64,000 nt of DNA from an uncultured Lachnoclostridium sp. (GCA_948330435.1 CAOJBY010000005.1:92342-156341); one strand, 5' to 3'; positions 17,235 to 27,444 are shown, counted from the first letter of the stretch. Numbers and translations are program-made. Notes: a model not told the origin generated them from the sequence alone.

Positions 17235-18893
17235 TTATGCTTTCTCCAACGCAAGCGTTCTGGTCGTAAGATCGCATACCTCGGTCGGCCCATAATACTG
17301 AATAGCTCCCGGGAATACATAAGCAGTCTCTACCGCCCACTCATCTCTGTGTGCCTCAAAGTACTTGAAAGGCTTTCCATCCAGTTCCACAAGTGCTTTC
17401 TTGATAACCGGCTTGTCCGAACCGTGTCTTCTCTCAATGTTCATCATCTTGGTAATCGGCATACCGCCTGCAACCCACTCTTCCGCCGGCCTGGACAAGT
17501 TGGAAACCTTGGAAAGATAACCATTGTAGCCATACTGGATTAGCATGAACGCATTGTAACCCAGAGAGTAGCAATAGTCGGCATCAAAATTGGACGGGAA
17601 TGCACATCTTCCCTCATAGCCAAAGAAATGCGTCTGGACTGCGTACTTACCTACATAAGTTCCTGCTGCTTTTCTTGCTTTCAGCTTATCGCCTACGAGA
17701 GCAGCAAACAATTTTTCGGACTCAATCAGAGAAACCTGTACGTTTCCGTGGGGATCCCTTTCAAGGAAAAGCTGCTGCTGAATCGCCTGCGGAAGAATTG
17801 CAAATACTTCCATGGCCTCCCCCGAAAGTCCTTTCTCGATAAAGGCATACTTCTCGCTCCAATTGGGAAGTGCATTAAACGCATCTGCCTTGCTGCCCGC
17901 AAGAAGCTCATTGATCTCGCCGATCAAAGCAGAGAACTCCGGAACGAATTCTACCACGCCCTCAGGAATCACAACGACTCCAAAGTTAAGGCCGTTTGCC
18001 GCTCTCTTCTCCACAGCATCTGCAATATAATCTGCAATCTCGGACAGGGACTGCTTCTTTTCCTTAACCTCCTCGGAGATCAGGCAGATATTCGGCTGGC
18101 ACTCCAGTGCACACTCCAGTGCAACATGAGAAGCACTCCGGCCCATAACCTTAATGAAATGCCAGTATTTCTTGGCAGAGTTGCAGTCTCGCTCAATGTT
18201 TCCAATCAATTCACTATAAGTCTTGGTTGCTGTATCAAAGCCAAAGGAAATCTCAATGTCCTCGTTCTTTAAGTCGCCGTCGATGGTCTTCGGACACCCG
18301 ATGACCTGTACACCCGTATTGTGTGCTGCCATGTACTCCGCAAGCACGCATGCATTGGTGTTCGAGTCATCACCGCCGATGATAACAATGGCAGTAATGC
18401 CATGCTTTTTGCAAACCTCTGTGGCTATCGCAAACTGCTCTTCGGTCTCCAGCTTGGTTCTTCCAGAGCCGATGATATCAAATCCGCCGGTATTTCTGTA
18501 CTGATCAATATAAGCATCCTCAAACACAATATACTTATCCTCAATCAGTCCACTGGGACCTCCCTTGAAGCCAATCAGGATATTCTCTTTGTTGGTCGCT
18601 TTCAGTGCATCGTACAGACCGCACACAACATTATGTCCGCCAGGTGCCTGTCCACCGGAAAGAATCACACCGACTACCTGCTTTTTAGCGGCAGAAGTAT
18701 TCTGTCCTTTCTCAAAGGTAACCTCCGGTTTTCCGTAGGTGTTCGGGAACAGTGCTTTAATTTTCTCCTGATCCGCCGCACTGGTAGTCATATTTCCCTC
18801 TTTAACAGCAATCTCAGCGATGCCATTTCTGAGCATTGCCGGAAGCTTCGGAACATACTCATATCTTGCTTTCTGAAGTGGTGAAAGATTCAT
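17235..18893 (-). CDS. pfp: Diphosphate--fructose-6-phosphate 1-phosphotransferase
   Basis: A 552-residue PPi-dependent phosphofructokinase of the long type found in plants, spirochetes and clostridia. It phosphorylates fructose 6-phosphate with PPi, reversibly. Visible are the PPi site GGQAPGGHNVV, the GGDDSNTNAC motif in which Asp replaces the ATP-type Gly, the catalytic PKTIDGDLKN and MGRSASHVALE segments. Next to PPDK it suggests glycolysis that saves ATP by using PPi. It has its own promoter after glyS. Confidence 0.95.
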   Translation of the reverse strand: MNLSPLQKARYEYVPKLPAMLRNGIAEIAVKEGNMTTSAADQEKIKALFPNTYGKPEVTFEKGQNTSAAKKQVVGVILSGGQAPGGHNVVCGLYDALKATNKENILIGFKGGPSGLIEDKYIVFEDAYIDQYRNTGGFDIIGSGRTKLETEEQFAIATEVCKKHGITAIVIIGGDDSNTNACVLAEYMAAHNTGVQVIGCPKTIDGDLKNEDIEISFGFDTATKTYSELIGNIERDCNSAKKYWHFIKVMGRSASHVALECALECQPNICLISEEVKEKKQSLSEIADYIADAVEKRAANGLNFGVVVIPEGVVEFVPEFSALIGEINELLAGSKADAFNALPNWSEKYAFIEKGLSGEAMEVFAILPQAIQQQLFLERDPHGNVQVSLIESEKLFAALVGDKLKARKAAGTYVGKYAVQTHFFGYEGRCAFPSNFDADYCYSLGYNAFMLIQYGYNGYLSKVSNLSRPAEEWVAGGMPITKMMNIERRHGSDKPVIKKALVELDGKPFKYFEAHRDEWAVETAYVFPGAIQYYGPTEVCDLTTRTLALEKA

Positions 18894-18920
18894 AATCGTA
18901 CTCCTTTGTTTTTTTATTCT

Positions 18921-18949
18921 AAACTATCACTATTTAGCAATTTCGTCAA
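18921..18949 (-). promoter_or_regulatory. Promoter of the PFP gene
   Basis: Minus strand TTGACG (18949-18944), 17 bases, TAGTTT (18926-18921), directly after the glyS stop. Confidence 0.6.
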
Positions 18950-18957
18950 CCTTTAGC

Positions 18958-20346
18958 TTAAAACTGAAACTTATCTGCAAAATAAGCCTCTAACTCATCA
19001 ATCTTCACACGAACCTGAGCCATGGTATCCCGATCCCGAACAGTCACGGCCCCATCCTCCTCAGACTCAAAGTCATAGGTTACACAGAAAGGTGTTCCAA
19101 TCTCATCCTGACGGCGATAACGCTTGCCAATATTGCCTCTGTCATCAAACTCACAGTTATAGGTCTTACAAAGCTTCTGATAGATAGCCTCCGCACCCTC
19201 ATTCAGCTTCTTGGACAGGGGAAGCACACCTATCTTCACTGGTGCCAGTGCCGGATGGAAATGCATCACAGTACGTACGTCTCCGCCCTCCAGTTCCTCC
19301 TCATCATAAGCAGCACACAGAAAAGCCAGAACCACACGGTCCGCACCCAGAGAAGGCTCAACAACATAAGGAATATATTTCTCCTTGGTCTCATCATCAA
19401 AGTAGGACAAATCCGCCTTGGATACGTTCTGATGCTGAGTCAGATCATAATCGGTTCGATCTGCAATGCCCCACAGTTCGCCCCAGCCAAAGGGAAAGAG
19501 GAATTCCAAGTCCGTGGTAGCCTTACTGTAAAAGCTCAGTTCTTCCTTCTCATGATCCCTTGCCCGAAGCTCATCATCTTTCATACCCAGAGACTTCAGC
19601 CAGTCAATGCAGTACTGCTTCCAGTAAGCAAACCACTCAAGATCCGTATCCGGCTTACAGAAAAACTCCAACTCCATCTGCTCAAACTCTCTGGTACGGA
19701 AAGTAAAGTTCCCCGGTGTAATCTCATTCCGGAAAGACTTTCCGATCTGAGCGATTCCAAAAGGAACCTTCTTTCTGGAAGTTCTCTGAACATTCTTAAA
19801 GTTTACAAAGATTCCCTGTGCCGTCTCAGGCCTTAGATATACGGTATTCTTCGCATCCTCGGTTACGCCCTGGAAAGTCTTGAACATCAGGTTAAACTGA
19901 CGGATATCCGTAAAATCATGTTTTCCACAGGAAGGGCAGGCAATCCCATGCTCGTCAATGTAAGCTTTCATCTCCTCTTGAGACCATGCATCTACGGAAC
20001 CCTCTACCGTAATTCCGTTTTCTTTCATATAATCTTCAATCAGCTGATCCGCACGGAAGCGAGCCTTACAGCTCTTACAATCCATCAGCGGATCCGAAAA
20101 GCTTCCCAGATGTCCGGAAGCCACCCAGGTCTGAGGATTCATTAAAATAGCACAGTCCACGCCTACATTGTAAGGATTCTCCTGCACAAACTTCTGCCAC
20201 CAGGCACGTTTTACATTGTTCTTAAGCTCTACACCCAGATTGCCATAATCCCAGGTGTTGGCAAGGCCGCCATAGATCTCAGAGCCGGGATAAATAAATC
20301 CTCTCGCCTTTGCCAGAGCCGCAATCTTGTCCATTGTCTTCTCCAT
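18958..20346 (-). CDS. glyS: Glycyl-tRNA synthetase (alpha2 type)
   Basis: A 462-residue class II synthetase that charges tRNAGly. It is the single-chain homodimer form, not the GlyQ/GlyS pair used by many Firmicutes. Visible: motif 1 region GSEIYGGLANTWDYGNLG, the CPSCGKHDFTD insertion with zinc-like cysteines, motif 2 (IGKSFRNEITP, FRTREFEQMELEFF), motif 3 near PSLGADRVVLAFL, and the C-terminal anticodon-binding domain. It follows the lipoprotein gene by 20 bp. Confidence 0.97.
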   Translation of the reverse strand: MEKTMDKIAALAKARGFIYPGSEIYGGLANTWDYGNLGVELKNNVKRAWWQKFVQENPYNVGVDCAILMNPQTWVASGHLGSFSDPLMDCKSCKARFRADQLIEDYMKENGITVEGSVDAWSQEEMKAYIDEHGIACPSCGKHDFTDIRQFNLMFKTFQGVTEDAKNTVYLRPETAQGIFVNFKNVQRTSRKKVPFGIAQIGKSFRNEITPGNFTFRTREFEQMELEFFCKPDTDLEWFAYWKQYCIDWLKSLGMKDDELRARDHEKEELSFYSKATTDLEFLFPFGWGELWGIADRTDYDLTQHQNVSKADLSYFDDETKEKYIPYVVEPSLGADRVVLAFLCAAYDEEELEGGDVRTVMHFHPALAPVKIGVLPLSKKLNEGAEAIYQKLCKTYNCEFDDRGNIGKRYRRQDEIGTPFCVTYDFESEEDGAVTVRDRDTMAQVRVKIDELEAYFADKFQF

Positions 20347-20366
20347 CTTAGTTCTCTCCTCTTCAC

Positions 20367-20960
20367 TTATTTATAAATAATGCAGGCCTGCCGTACCTCT
20401 TCTTTTACGACCGCCTCCTGTTTTCCCAGAATTGCAACACTCCCCGAAGGACTTACACATTGAATCTCACCCGGGACCTGTATAGAAAGAGTTTCATTGG
20501 TTATGAGAACATAAAGCTTCTCTGATGAAGAAATCTGGCTTAAATCCGTAAGGCTGCCATCTGCACCCATAAACTCACCACTCAGATCATATTCGGCCTC
20601 CTCCGCCTCCTCCAATGTTCCCACAAACAGAGTGGCTTTGCTGTAATCCGTGTAATATTCTTCATAGCACCGGGCTTCTGAAAACTCCAGCTGCATTACG
20701 GCCTTTCCCTCATCCGCTTCCAGTGTCTTGAGTTTTAACGGATCGGAACCAAAATTCCGGTTATAATTCTCAATCTCTTCTTCAATGTCTCTCCGAAGTT
20801 CCTCTATATCATAAAAGTCCTTCCCAAAGTCCTCCACCACTGTATAGGTAATCACTCCCTTTTTATCTACAGCAATGGTATTCTCCTCCGGTATCTTCTC
20901 GGAACATCCTGCCAAAAAAAGGAAAAGTGCAAGAAGCCCTAAGCTTACCAACTTTTTCAT
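20367..20960 (-). CDS. Predicted lipoprotein of unknown function
   Basis: About 197 residues. The start MKKLVSLGLLALFLFLAGCSEK at 20960 is preceded by GGGGAGG. It has a type II signal peptide with lipobox LAGC, so it is anchored on the outer face of the membrane. The mature part is acidic, alpha/beta in look, with TEEAEEAEYDL-like acidic stretches. I do not recognise a named domain. It lies between recO and glyS in a long co-directional block. Confidence 0.8.
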   Translation of the reverse strand: MKKLVSLGLLALFLFLAGCSEKIPEENTIAVDKKGVITYTVVEDFGKDFYDIEELRRDIEEEIENYNRNFGSDPLKLKTLEADEGKAVMQLEFSEARCYEEYYTDYSKATLFVGTLEEAEEAEYDLSGEFMGADGSLTDLSQISSSEKLYVLITNETLSIQVPGEIQCVSPSGSVAILGKQEAVVKEEVRQACIIYK

Positions 20961-21026
20961 ACTATTACCTCCCCAGACACAAAGGTCTCTCATTCCATGA
21001 TAGTATAGCGTCTTTTTCCTTTTTTT

Positions 21027-21677
21027 TCAACTCATTTCCTCCAGAATCTCCAGAGATTTGAATTTTCTTTCCATATAAAGGTCTCTAAAACGATGGAGTA
21101 CAAAGCGGAGCTCACCTAAGACTCCTTCGGATACGGTAAACGTATACAACTTCTCCGGTGGGGAAGCCACAACAAAAGACAGGGCGTATCGGGCGGAATC
21201 GCTAAGATTTAGTTCATCAAACTCCACCGGACATTCTCCATTAATCACCAATGTTTTCAATTCATATATGTAGCGAACCAGTTCATCCGGAATGTGCTCA
21301 TTTAAAAGTGCCCGAAGAGACTGGTACAAAAGCTTCAGCATGGGAAGTTCATCACTTGCTTCTCTTGTGTAATACTCAGCCAGTTCACAAAAATAAAAGC
21401 CATAGCAGGCACTTTCCACATCCATACTCAATTCGGAAAAATAATTAATTACCTTTGCCTGCATAAGGTTAAAGGAACTGCGGCCTTCATAGACAAAGAA
21501 CTCTCCAAACACAAAAGAATTGCATACAGCAAGAAGAGAGCTGTTCTGACGCCTGGCTCCCTTCGCAAACACTGTAATCTTTCCTCTCTCTCTGGTTAGC
21601 ACGATCAGCCGCTTATCATAATCATTATACGGATATGCTGCCAGGATCATACCTGTCACCGTGATTGTCTGTCCCAT
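21027..21677 (-). CDS. recO: DNA repair protein RecO
   Basis: A 216-residue RecO, which helps load RecA on SSB-coated DNA. The N-terminal OB fold is clear (VTGMILAAYPYNDYDKRLIVLTRERGKITVFAKGARR). It is shorter than the usual 240-260 residues, and the four-cysteine zinc finger of many RecO proteins is missing. The gene lies after era and yqzL as in Bacillus. Its first 53 bases overlap the yqzL-like frame. Confidence 0.9.
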   Translation of the reverse strand: MGQTITVTGMILAAYPYNDYDKRLIVLTRERGKITVFAKGARRQNSSLLAVCNSFVFGEFFVYEGRSSFNLMQAKVINYFSELSMDVESACYGFYFCELAEYYTREASDELPMLKLLYQSLRALLNEHIPDELVRYIYELKTLVINGECPVEFDELNLSDSARYALSFVVASPPEKLYTFTVSEGVLGELRFVLHRFRDLYMERKFKSLEILEEMS

Positions 21678-21810
21678 GCTCTGTCTCTCTCTGAGCCTTA
21701 AAATTCTCCGGTCCTATCCTTTCTGTCCGGGTCCTGGCTCTCCCAGCTACCCCCTTATAGGAAAGATAATCCCTCACTGCACCTGTCTCTTCAAATTGCT
21801 CCCATGTCAT
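21625..21810 (-). CDS. yqzL: YqzL-like small protein
   Basis: A 61-residue frame beginning MTWEQFEETGAVRDYLSYKG. This matches the short YqzL family (W..F..TG....YL.YK) that sits between era and recO in Bacillus subtilis; family function is unknown. Position and order are the same here. The C-terminal third is unusual because it runs 53 bases into recO in another frame. Family call by motif and synteny. Confidence 0.75.
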   Translation of the reverse strand: MTWEQFEETGAVRDYLSYKGVAGRARTRTERIGPENFKAQRETEHGTDNHGDRYDPGSISV

Positions 21811-21928
21811 CCATATCGCCTCTGTTCCATTGATATATAATATAGAATCTCCATGAGAGCCTTTCTTATCCTGTTAAAAAACTACCAGTTCTTTTTTTCA
21901 AAAATGCCTTGACAGGTACAAAATTTAT

Positions 21929-22840
21929 TTACATCTCTATATCCTTTTTGTTATATCCAAAATTTTTGATCAGAAAATCACTGTCTCTCCAGTCCTTTTT
22001 CACCTTTACCCAAAGCTGCAGATTCACCTTACCCTCCAACTGTTCCTCTATCTCATACCGGGCCGCACTACCGATTTTCTTGAGCATCACTCCCTGTTTT
22101 CCGATGATAATCCCCTTATGAGAATCCTTTTCGCAGATAATCGTAGCTTCAATATCCGTCACTTTCCCACCGGTCCGGGTCTTCATACTCTCAATAGACA
22201 CTGCAATCCCATGAGGAATCTCCTCATCCAAACAAAGAAGAGCTTTCTCCCGAATCAGTTCCGCCACAATCTGCCGCATAGGCTGATCTGTCACCGTGTC
22301 CTCATCATAAAAGCCGGGCCCATAAGGCAGGTATTTGAAAATCTGCTGAATCAGCACCTCTGTATTGTCTCCCTTTAGGGCTGACACAGGAACAATTTCG
22401 TGAAAATCATAAATTTTACGATAGGCATCAATAAAAGGCAGCAATTCTTCTTTCTTCACTGTGTCTATCTTATTAATAACCAGTATCACTGGCGTTGTAA
22501 CCCTCTTAAGCCGATCCACAATATGCCGCTCCCCCGCCCCGATAAAATCCGAAGGTTCCACAAGCCAAAGGATCACATCCACTTCCTTAAGAGTCCGCTC
22601 CGCCACATTTACCATATATTCCCCAAGTTTATTTTTTGCCTTATGAATACCCGGCGTATCCACAAAGACAATCTGTCCCTCTTCACAAGTGTACACGGTC
22701 TGAATCCGGTTTCTGGTGGTCTGGGGCTTGTGGGATGTAATGGCAATCTTCTGACCAATCAGCTTGTTCATCAGGGTTGATTTTCCCACATTTGGCCTGC
22801 CGATAAGTGTAGCAAAGCCTGATTTATTGTCTGCCTTCAT
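21929..22840 (-). CDS. era: GTPase Era
   Basis: A 303-residue GTPase involved in 16S rRNA maturation and 30S assembly. G1 is GRPNVGKST, the switch segment TSHKPQTTRNRI follows, G3 is DTPGIH, G4 NKID and G5 SALKG. The C-terminal KH domain has GIIIGKQGVMLKKIGSAAR. Full length. It is 20 bp after nhaC. Confidence 0.98.
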   Translation of the reverse strand: MKADNKSGFATLIGRPNVGKSTLMNKLIGQKIAITSHKPQTTRNRIQTVYTCEEGQIVFVDTPGIHKAKNKLGEYMVNVAERTLKEVDVILWLVEPSDFIGAGERHIVDRLKRVTTPVILVINKIDTVKKEELLPFIDAYRKIYDFHEIVPVSALKGDNTEVLIQQIFKYLPYGPGFYDEDTVTDQPMRQIVAELIREKALLCLDEEIPHGIAVSIESMKTRTGGKVTDIEATIICEKDSHKGIIIGKQGVMLKKIGSAARYEIEEQLEGKVNLQLWVKVKKDWRDSDFLIKNFGYNKKDIEM

Positions 22841-22860
22841 AATTCTCCCTTTAATTCCGG

Positions 22861-24417
22861 TTAAAACTTCACCTGTGAATAATCAACACTCTCTTTCTTA
22901 CCTTGTATCCGATTCAACACATACAGAACCACCAACAACAGCACAACGGACACAATAAGCGGTACCACCAGGCTTCCGCCCATAAGTCCCATCAACACAT
23001 GGCCAACCAGGCAGCACGCCAATACGGTAGACGCATAGTACATCTGAGAGGATACATGATCCAGGTGGTTACATCCGGCACCTGTAGAAGACAGGATGGT
23101 TGTATCGGAAATGGGTGACACATGGTCTCCATAAACTGCACCGCCCAAGGTACATCCAAAGATAGGCAGAAGCAGATGCTGGGTCTGAGGCGTACTTGCA
23201 ATGGCAGCACCGATGGGAATCAAAATTGCCATAGTTCCCCAAGAGGTCCCTGTTGAGAAACCCAGAAAAGCGGCTACCACCATAATCACTGCCGGAAGCA
23301 GGAATGTGGGGAATGCAGAATTGGAAATGGCGTTACCCACCAATTCTCCTGTATTCAGATAATCGGAACTGCACACACCGCCAATGGTCCAGGCAAGGAT
23401 TAAAATCGTAAATGCCGGAACCATGGACTTAATGCCTTCTGTAATTCCGCCCATAAAGTCCACAAAACTCAGAACTTTCCTTGGAATATACAGGATAAAC
23501 GTCACTACAAGTCCCAAAAAGCTTCCAAGTACTAACGAGAAAGAGGAATCACACTCGCCAAAGGAAGACAGAAATGGTGTGCCGGAAAAGCCGCCTCCTG
23601 TATAGACCATGGCTATGACTGTACAGATAATCAGGGCCAGAATAGGAATCACCAAATCGTATACCTTTCCCTTTAAAGCCTTTCCTCCATTGTTGCCGCC
23701 AAAATCATCTGTTACCACATTTTCCGTGTGGGTAAACAGATCTCCTTTCTCAATGGCATTTTTCTCAAACTTTGCCATTGGACCGTAGTTCAGCTTTGTC
23801 AGGCAGATCACCAGAATCATCACGATGGTCAAAATAGCATAGAAGTTATAGGGAATGGTTTTCACAAAAGTAGTCATTCCATTTAGCCCTGTAGCGTCCG
23901 ACATATAAGAGGCTACGGAAGCTCCCCAGCTGGATACCGGTGCAATAATACAGATGGGAGCTGCAGTAGCATCCAGAAGATAAGCCAGCTTTGCTCTGGA
24001 GATCCGATGCTTATCCGTTACCGGACGCATAACAGTTCCTACGGACAGACAATTAAAGTAGTCATCAATAAAAATCAGGCATCCAAGAGCACTGGTGGCC
24101 AGTGCCGCTCCCCGTCTGGTAGTAAGCTTTCTGGAAGCCCACTCACCATAAGCGGCAGAACCGCCGGCACGGGTTACGATAACCACCAATGCACCCAGTA
24201 GTCCCAGGAAAATCAAAATATTCACATTATCGCCAATCTTGCTTCCCATCAGTTCAAATGCAGCAGTTACCATACCCACCACATTACCCTGACTATAAAT
24301 GAGAGTCCCTGCAAGAATTCCAATCAGCAGAGAAGAGATTACCTCTTTGGTAATCAGTGCCAGCCCGATTGCAATAATCGGCGGTAAAATTGACAGTATC
24401 AGTTGTAAGGTATCCAT
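22861..24417 (-). CDS. NhaC family Na+/H+ antiporter-like transporter
   Basis: A 518-residue polytopic membrane protein with about 12 hydrophobic segments. It carries NhaC-family features: ALVVIVTRAGGSAAYGEW, LIFIDDYFNCLSVG, ATAAPICIIAPVSSWGA and GDHVSPISDTTILSSTGA. Family members exchange Na+ for H+, but some move amino or organic acids, so the substrate is not fixed. It lies 33 bp downstream of the M16 protease gene. Confidence 0.88.
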   Translation of the reverse strand: MDTLQLILSILPPIIAIGLALITKEVISSLLIGILAGTLIYSQGNVVGMVTAAFELMGSKIGDNVNILIFLGLLGALVVIVTRAGGSAAYGEWASRKLTTRRGAALATSALGCLIFIDDYFNCLSVGTVMRPVTDKHRISRAKLAYLLDATAAPICIIAPVSSWGASVASYMSDATGLNGMTTFVKTIPYNFYAILTIVMILVICLTKLNYGPMAKFEKNAIEKGDLFTHTENVVTDDFGGNNGGKALKGKVYDLVIPILALIICTVIAMVYTGGGFSGTPFLSSFGECDSSFSLVLGSFLGLVVTFILYIPRKVLSFVDFMGGITEGIKSMVPAFTILILAWTIGGVCSSDYLNTGELVGNAISNSAFPTFLLPAVIMVVAAFLGFSTGTSWGTMAILIPIGAAIASTPQTQHLLLPIFGCTLGGAVYGDHVSPISDTTILSSTGAGCNHLDHVSSQMYYASTVLACCLVGHVLMGLMGGSLVVPLIVSVVLLLVVLYVLNRIQGKKESVDYSQVKF

Positions 24418-24450
24418 TTACAAACTCCCTCCTTTGTATTTCATCTATGC

Positions 24451-27372
24451 TCAATGAAACAGATTTCTCACTGTTTCAAACAGCTCCTTTTGTTCCTCCA
24501 GGCGTTTCTCATTTCCAATAACGCAAAGGTTATTCTGGGACAGCATGGCCCTCAGATAGGGGGCCAATGCCCGAATATCACCACACTTGCAGGAAAGTAT
24601 CTGCTCCCGTTCTTTCTGTACCTGCTCATGGGTAAGGCCCATCAGCCAGGCACCCATGGAACGTACGCCTTTTGCATTTGGATTCAGAGGTGTATCCAGA
24701 TTGCTGATAGTACCGATGATATACTTTGTCATATCACGCTCTGATACCTGGAAATTCTCTGTATAGTCCACGCTTTCCTCAAATATCTGATTTGTTTTCT
24801 CCAGGTTTGGATCCCGGTAGGACATCATATGGGCAGAACCGTTTCGGGTGTAATTGTTCATACAGCCATAAGCACCGCCCTTTACCCGGACATTATTCCA
24901 GAGATAATCGTAACTCATAATAGTCCGCAAAACAGAAAGGGTTCCTGTATAATGTAGACCCACTGCGCCAAAGCTTCCTGCTCTGGCCACATACTGAATC
25001 TGAGAGGAGGTCTTTAATCCCTCATTTTTTCTCCTGACAGTAAGCTTCCAGTTCTCTGTATCCACCGGTTCCTGATAAAGCCCTGAAACCAGCTTCTTTA
25101 CCTGCACCTTCATAGTATCCAGACTTTTTCTTTCTGCTGTATAACTGATAATGAGATTTTCCTTTCGGAACAGGCATTTCAGAAGTTCTTCCAGATTCCC
25201 TGCAATCTGTTCCCAACTCTCCTGGAGTTGTTCCTCCACTTTCTCCATAAACTCATAAAAAGCTACGCCTCCGGTCTTATCTGAGAAGCAGGAACTTTCC
25301 GAGAAATAAGACATGGCCCGTAGTGCTGCCATGGAATGGCCGGAAGTCAAAAATGTCATCTGAAGCCTGGAACGTGTCTCTGCCGAAATCTCCGTAAGCC
25401 GCTTTCTGTCCCGTAGTCTGGAGGTCATCATCATCTCTTCCATCATAGAAAACGCCTTGGGAAGTTCTTCATAGAGGGCCTTACAGCGTATCTCAAACAT
25501 GGCCTGATAAGTGCCGGGCTCTTTCAGGCTCTCATAAGCATTTACCCCACAGGAAATGCCGCCCGTATGAAGATTCAGTTCTGTAGCAAATTCTCTATAG
25601 GTATAGTGTTCTGTGTCCACATTGCCAAGAACCGCTTTCAAAAGCCCCAGATAAGGCACCAGCTTCTTCGGAATCCTGCCCGCCCGGAACATAAGATTCA
25701 CATAGCCGATTCCGTTGGTGAAAAGATCATGGTGTACCACCTTAACATCTTCCACCAAATGAACTTCGTTCTGAAAAGGAAGGGCCTCCTTTCCAATATC
25801 CTCACGTTCCAGTAGCGGAATCTTCTCCAAGTCCTCCTGAGAAGAAGGTTCACTCTGATATTCTTTTAAATGTTTTGTAAATTCAATGAGTTCTGCAACC
25901 TGCTCTTTACCAAGGCTCTCCTTATATTCCTGAAGACGCTTTCCAAGAAGTTCCTCCTGTTTGGCTGTCAGCCCTTTCCTGGGACGGATTATTACAATGG
26001 AGCCATGGGAGTTTTCAAGAAGATACGTCCGTATAAGCCCCTCAAAATACCCTTGATCCGCCTGCTCTTTCAGAAAAGTGAACGTATCCAATGCTTCCAG
26101 ATGAAGAAATACGGAATTATCATCATAGAGCCAGCTGTCAAAAGCCTGCAGTCCATACATCAGCCCTGCCGGATAGCTGCCAAAATCCGCTTCCCGATAA
26201 CGGAATTCAAAATAGTTGATTCCCGCCCGAAGAGCTTTCTCATCCAGGCCTTCCTCTGCCAATTTGCGAAGTGTGGTCTCTATCACCTCGATAAAGGACT
26301 CCTTCTGATCCTCGTTGGCTTCCTTTGCAATAATGGAGAAAATAGGCTGCTTCACTCCGTTATCATAGGAACTCATAATATCCTTACCGATTTCCGCATC
26401 CAGCAATGCCTGCTTTAAGGGTGCACCCGGCATGGAGAGAAGCACATATTCCAATACCTGCATGGCAAGGTACAGCTTCTTATCCATAGTATCTCCCACA
26501 GATTTATTATAGGAAAGATAGGTCTTGTCTTCCGTCCCCTCTTCCTCAGATACGGAGTACTCTCTAACCACCTCTCTTGTTTCCCCAAAGGGCTTTTGTG
26601 TCCGCACTTCAGAGTCCACTGGCAGGCAATCATATTTACTCAGATAGTTTTCGTCAAGCCAGTGAAGCTTCTCTGCCATGTCGCAGTCCCCATAGAGGAA
26701 AATGTAGCTGTTGGAGGGATGATAGTAGCGGCTGTGGAAGTCCAGAAATTCACTGTATTTCAGATTCGGAATTGCTTCCGGATCACCGCCGGACTCATTA
26801 GCATAAGTAGTATCCGGATACAGAGAATTTAGGATCTCCCTCTCCAAAACACCCTCCGGGGAGGAAAATGCTCCCTTCATCTCATTGTACACAACGCCGT
26901 TCAGAGTCAACGGTCCATCTTCAGATTCCAGCTCGTAATGCCAGCCCTCCTGGCGAAAGATCTCTTCCTTCTCATAGATGTTGGGATAGAAAACCGCATC
27001 CATATACACATGAATCAGATTCTGGAAGTCCCGATCATTGCAGCTTGCCACCGGATACACGGTCTTGTCCGGATAAGTCATGGCATTCAAAAAGGTATTC
27101 AAAGAACCCTTTGCCAGTTCTACAAAGGGATCCTTTACCGGGAACTCTTTGGAACCACAGAGTACGGAATGCTCCAGAATATGGGGGACGCCCGTATCGT
27201 CCGGAGCCGGGGTACGAAAGCCGATATAAAAGACTTTGTTATTATCCTCGTTTGAGAGCAGGCAGACCTTTGCTCCTGTCTTTCTGTGCTTCAGATAGTA
27301 ACCGGTGGACTTTAACTCGTCGATTACCTTTTTTTCTATCAGTTCGTAGGCTTCTAATTGTTCGATTGTCAT
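24451..27372 (-). CDS. M16C metallopeptidase (presequence protease/insulinase type)
   Basis: A 973-residue zinc peptidase. The inverted zinc motif HILEHSVLCGS (HxxEH) lies near residues 64-74, followed by the family block LNTFLNAMTYPDKTVYPVAS and NEMKGAFSSPEG. The rest forms the four-domain clamshell of PreP-like enzymes that degrade peptides up to about 65 residues. There is no signal peptide, so it is cytoplasmic. It is the first gene of a long co-directional block. Confidence 0.95.
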   Translation of the reverse strand: MTIEQLEAYELIEKKVIDELKSTGYYLKHRKTGAKVCLLSNEDNNKVFYIGFRTPAPDDTGVPHILEHSVLCGSKEFPVKDPFVELAKGSLNTFLNAMTYPDKTVYPVASCNDRDFQNLIHVYMDAVFYPNIYEKEEIFRQEGWHYELESEDGPLTLNGVVYNEMKGAFSSPEGVLEREILNSLYPDTTYANESGGDPEAIPNLKYSEFLDFHSRYYHPSNSYIFLYGDCDMAEKLHWLDENYLSKYDCLPVDSEVRTQKPFGETREVVREYSVSEEEGTEDKTYLSYNKSVGDTMDKKLYLAMQVLEYVLLSMPGAPLKQALLDAEIGKDIMSSYDNGVKQPIFSIIAKEANEDQKESFIEVIETTLRKLAEEGLDEKALRAGINYFEFRYREADFGSYPAGLMYGLQAFDSWLYDDNSVFLHLEALDTFTFLKEQADQGYFEGLIRTYLLENSHGSIVIIRPRKGLTAKQEELLGKRLQEYKESLGKEQVAELIEFTKHLKEYQSEPSSQEDLEKIPLLEREDIGKEALPFQNEVHLVEDVKVVHHDLFTNGIGYVNLMFRAGRIPKKLVPYLGLLKAVLGNVDTEHYTYREFATELNLHTGGISCGVNAYESLKEPGTYQAMFEIRCKALYEELPKAFSMMEEMMMTSRLRDRKRLTEISAETRSRLQMTFLTSGHSMAALRAMSYFSESSCFSDKTGGVAFYEFMEKVEEQLQESWEQIAGNLEELLKCLFRKENLIISYTAERKSLDTMKVQVKKLVSGLYQEPVDTENWKLTVRRKNEGLKTSSQIQYVARAGSFGAVGLHYTGTLSVLRTIMSYDYLWNNVRVKGGAYGCMNNYTRNGSAHMMSYRDPNLEKTNQIFEESVDYTENFQVSERDMTKYIIGTISNLDTPLNPNAKGVRSMGAWLMGLTHEQVQKEREQILSCKCGDIRALAPYLRAMLSQNNLCVIGNEKRLEEQKELFETVRNLFH

Positions 27373-27444
27373 CTTTTATACTCCTGGCCGTTTTACTTCC
27401 ACACATTACAGCAGCACCGCAGCAATGTGCTTCTTAATAATATC

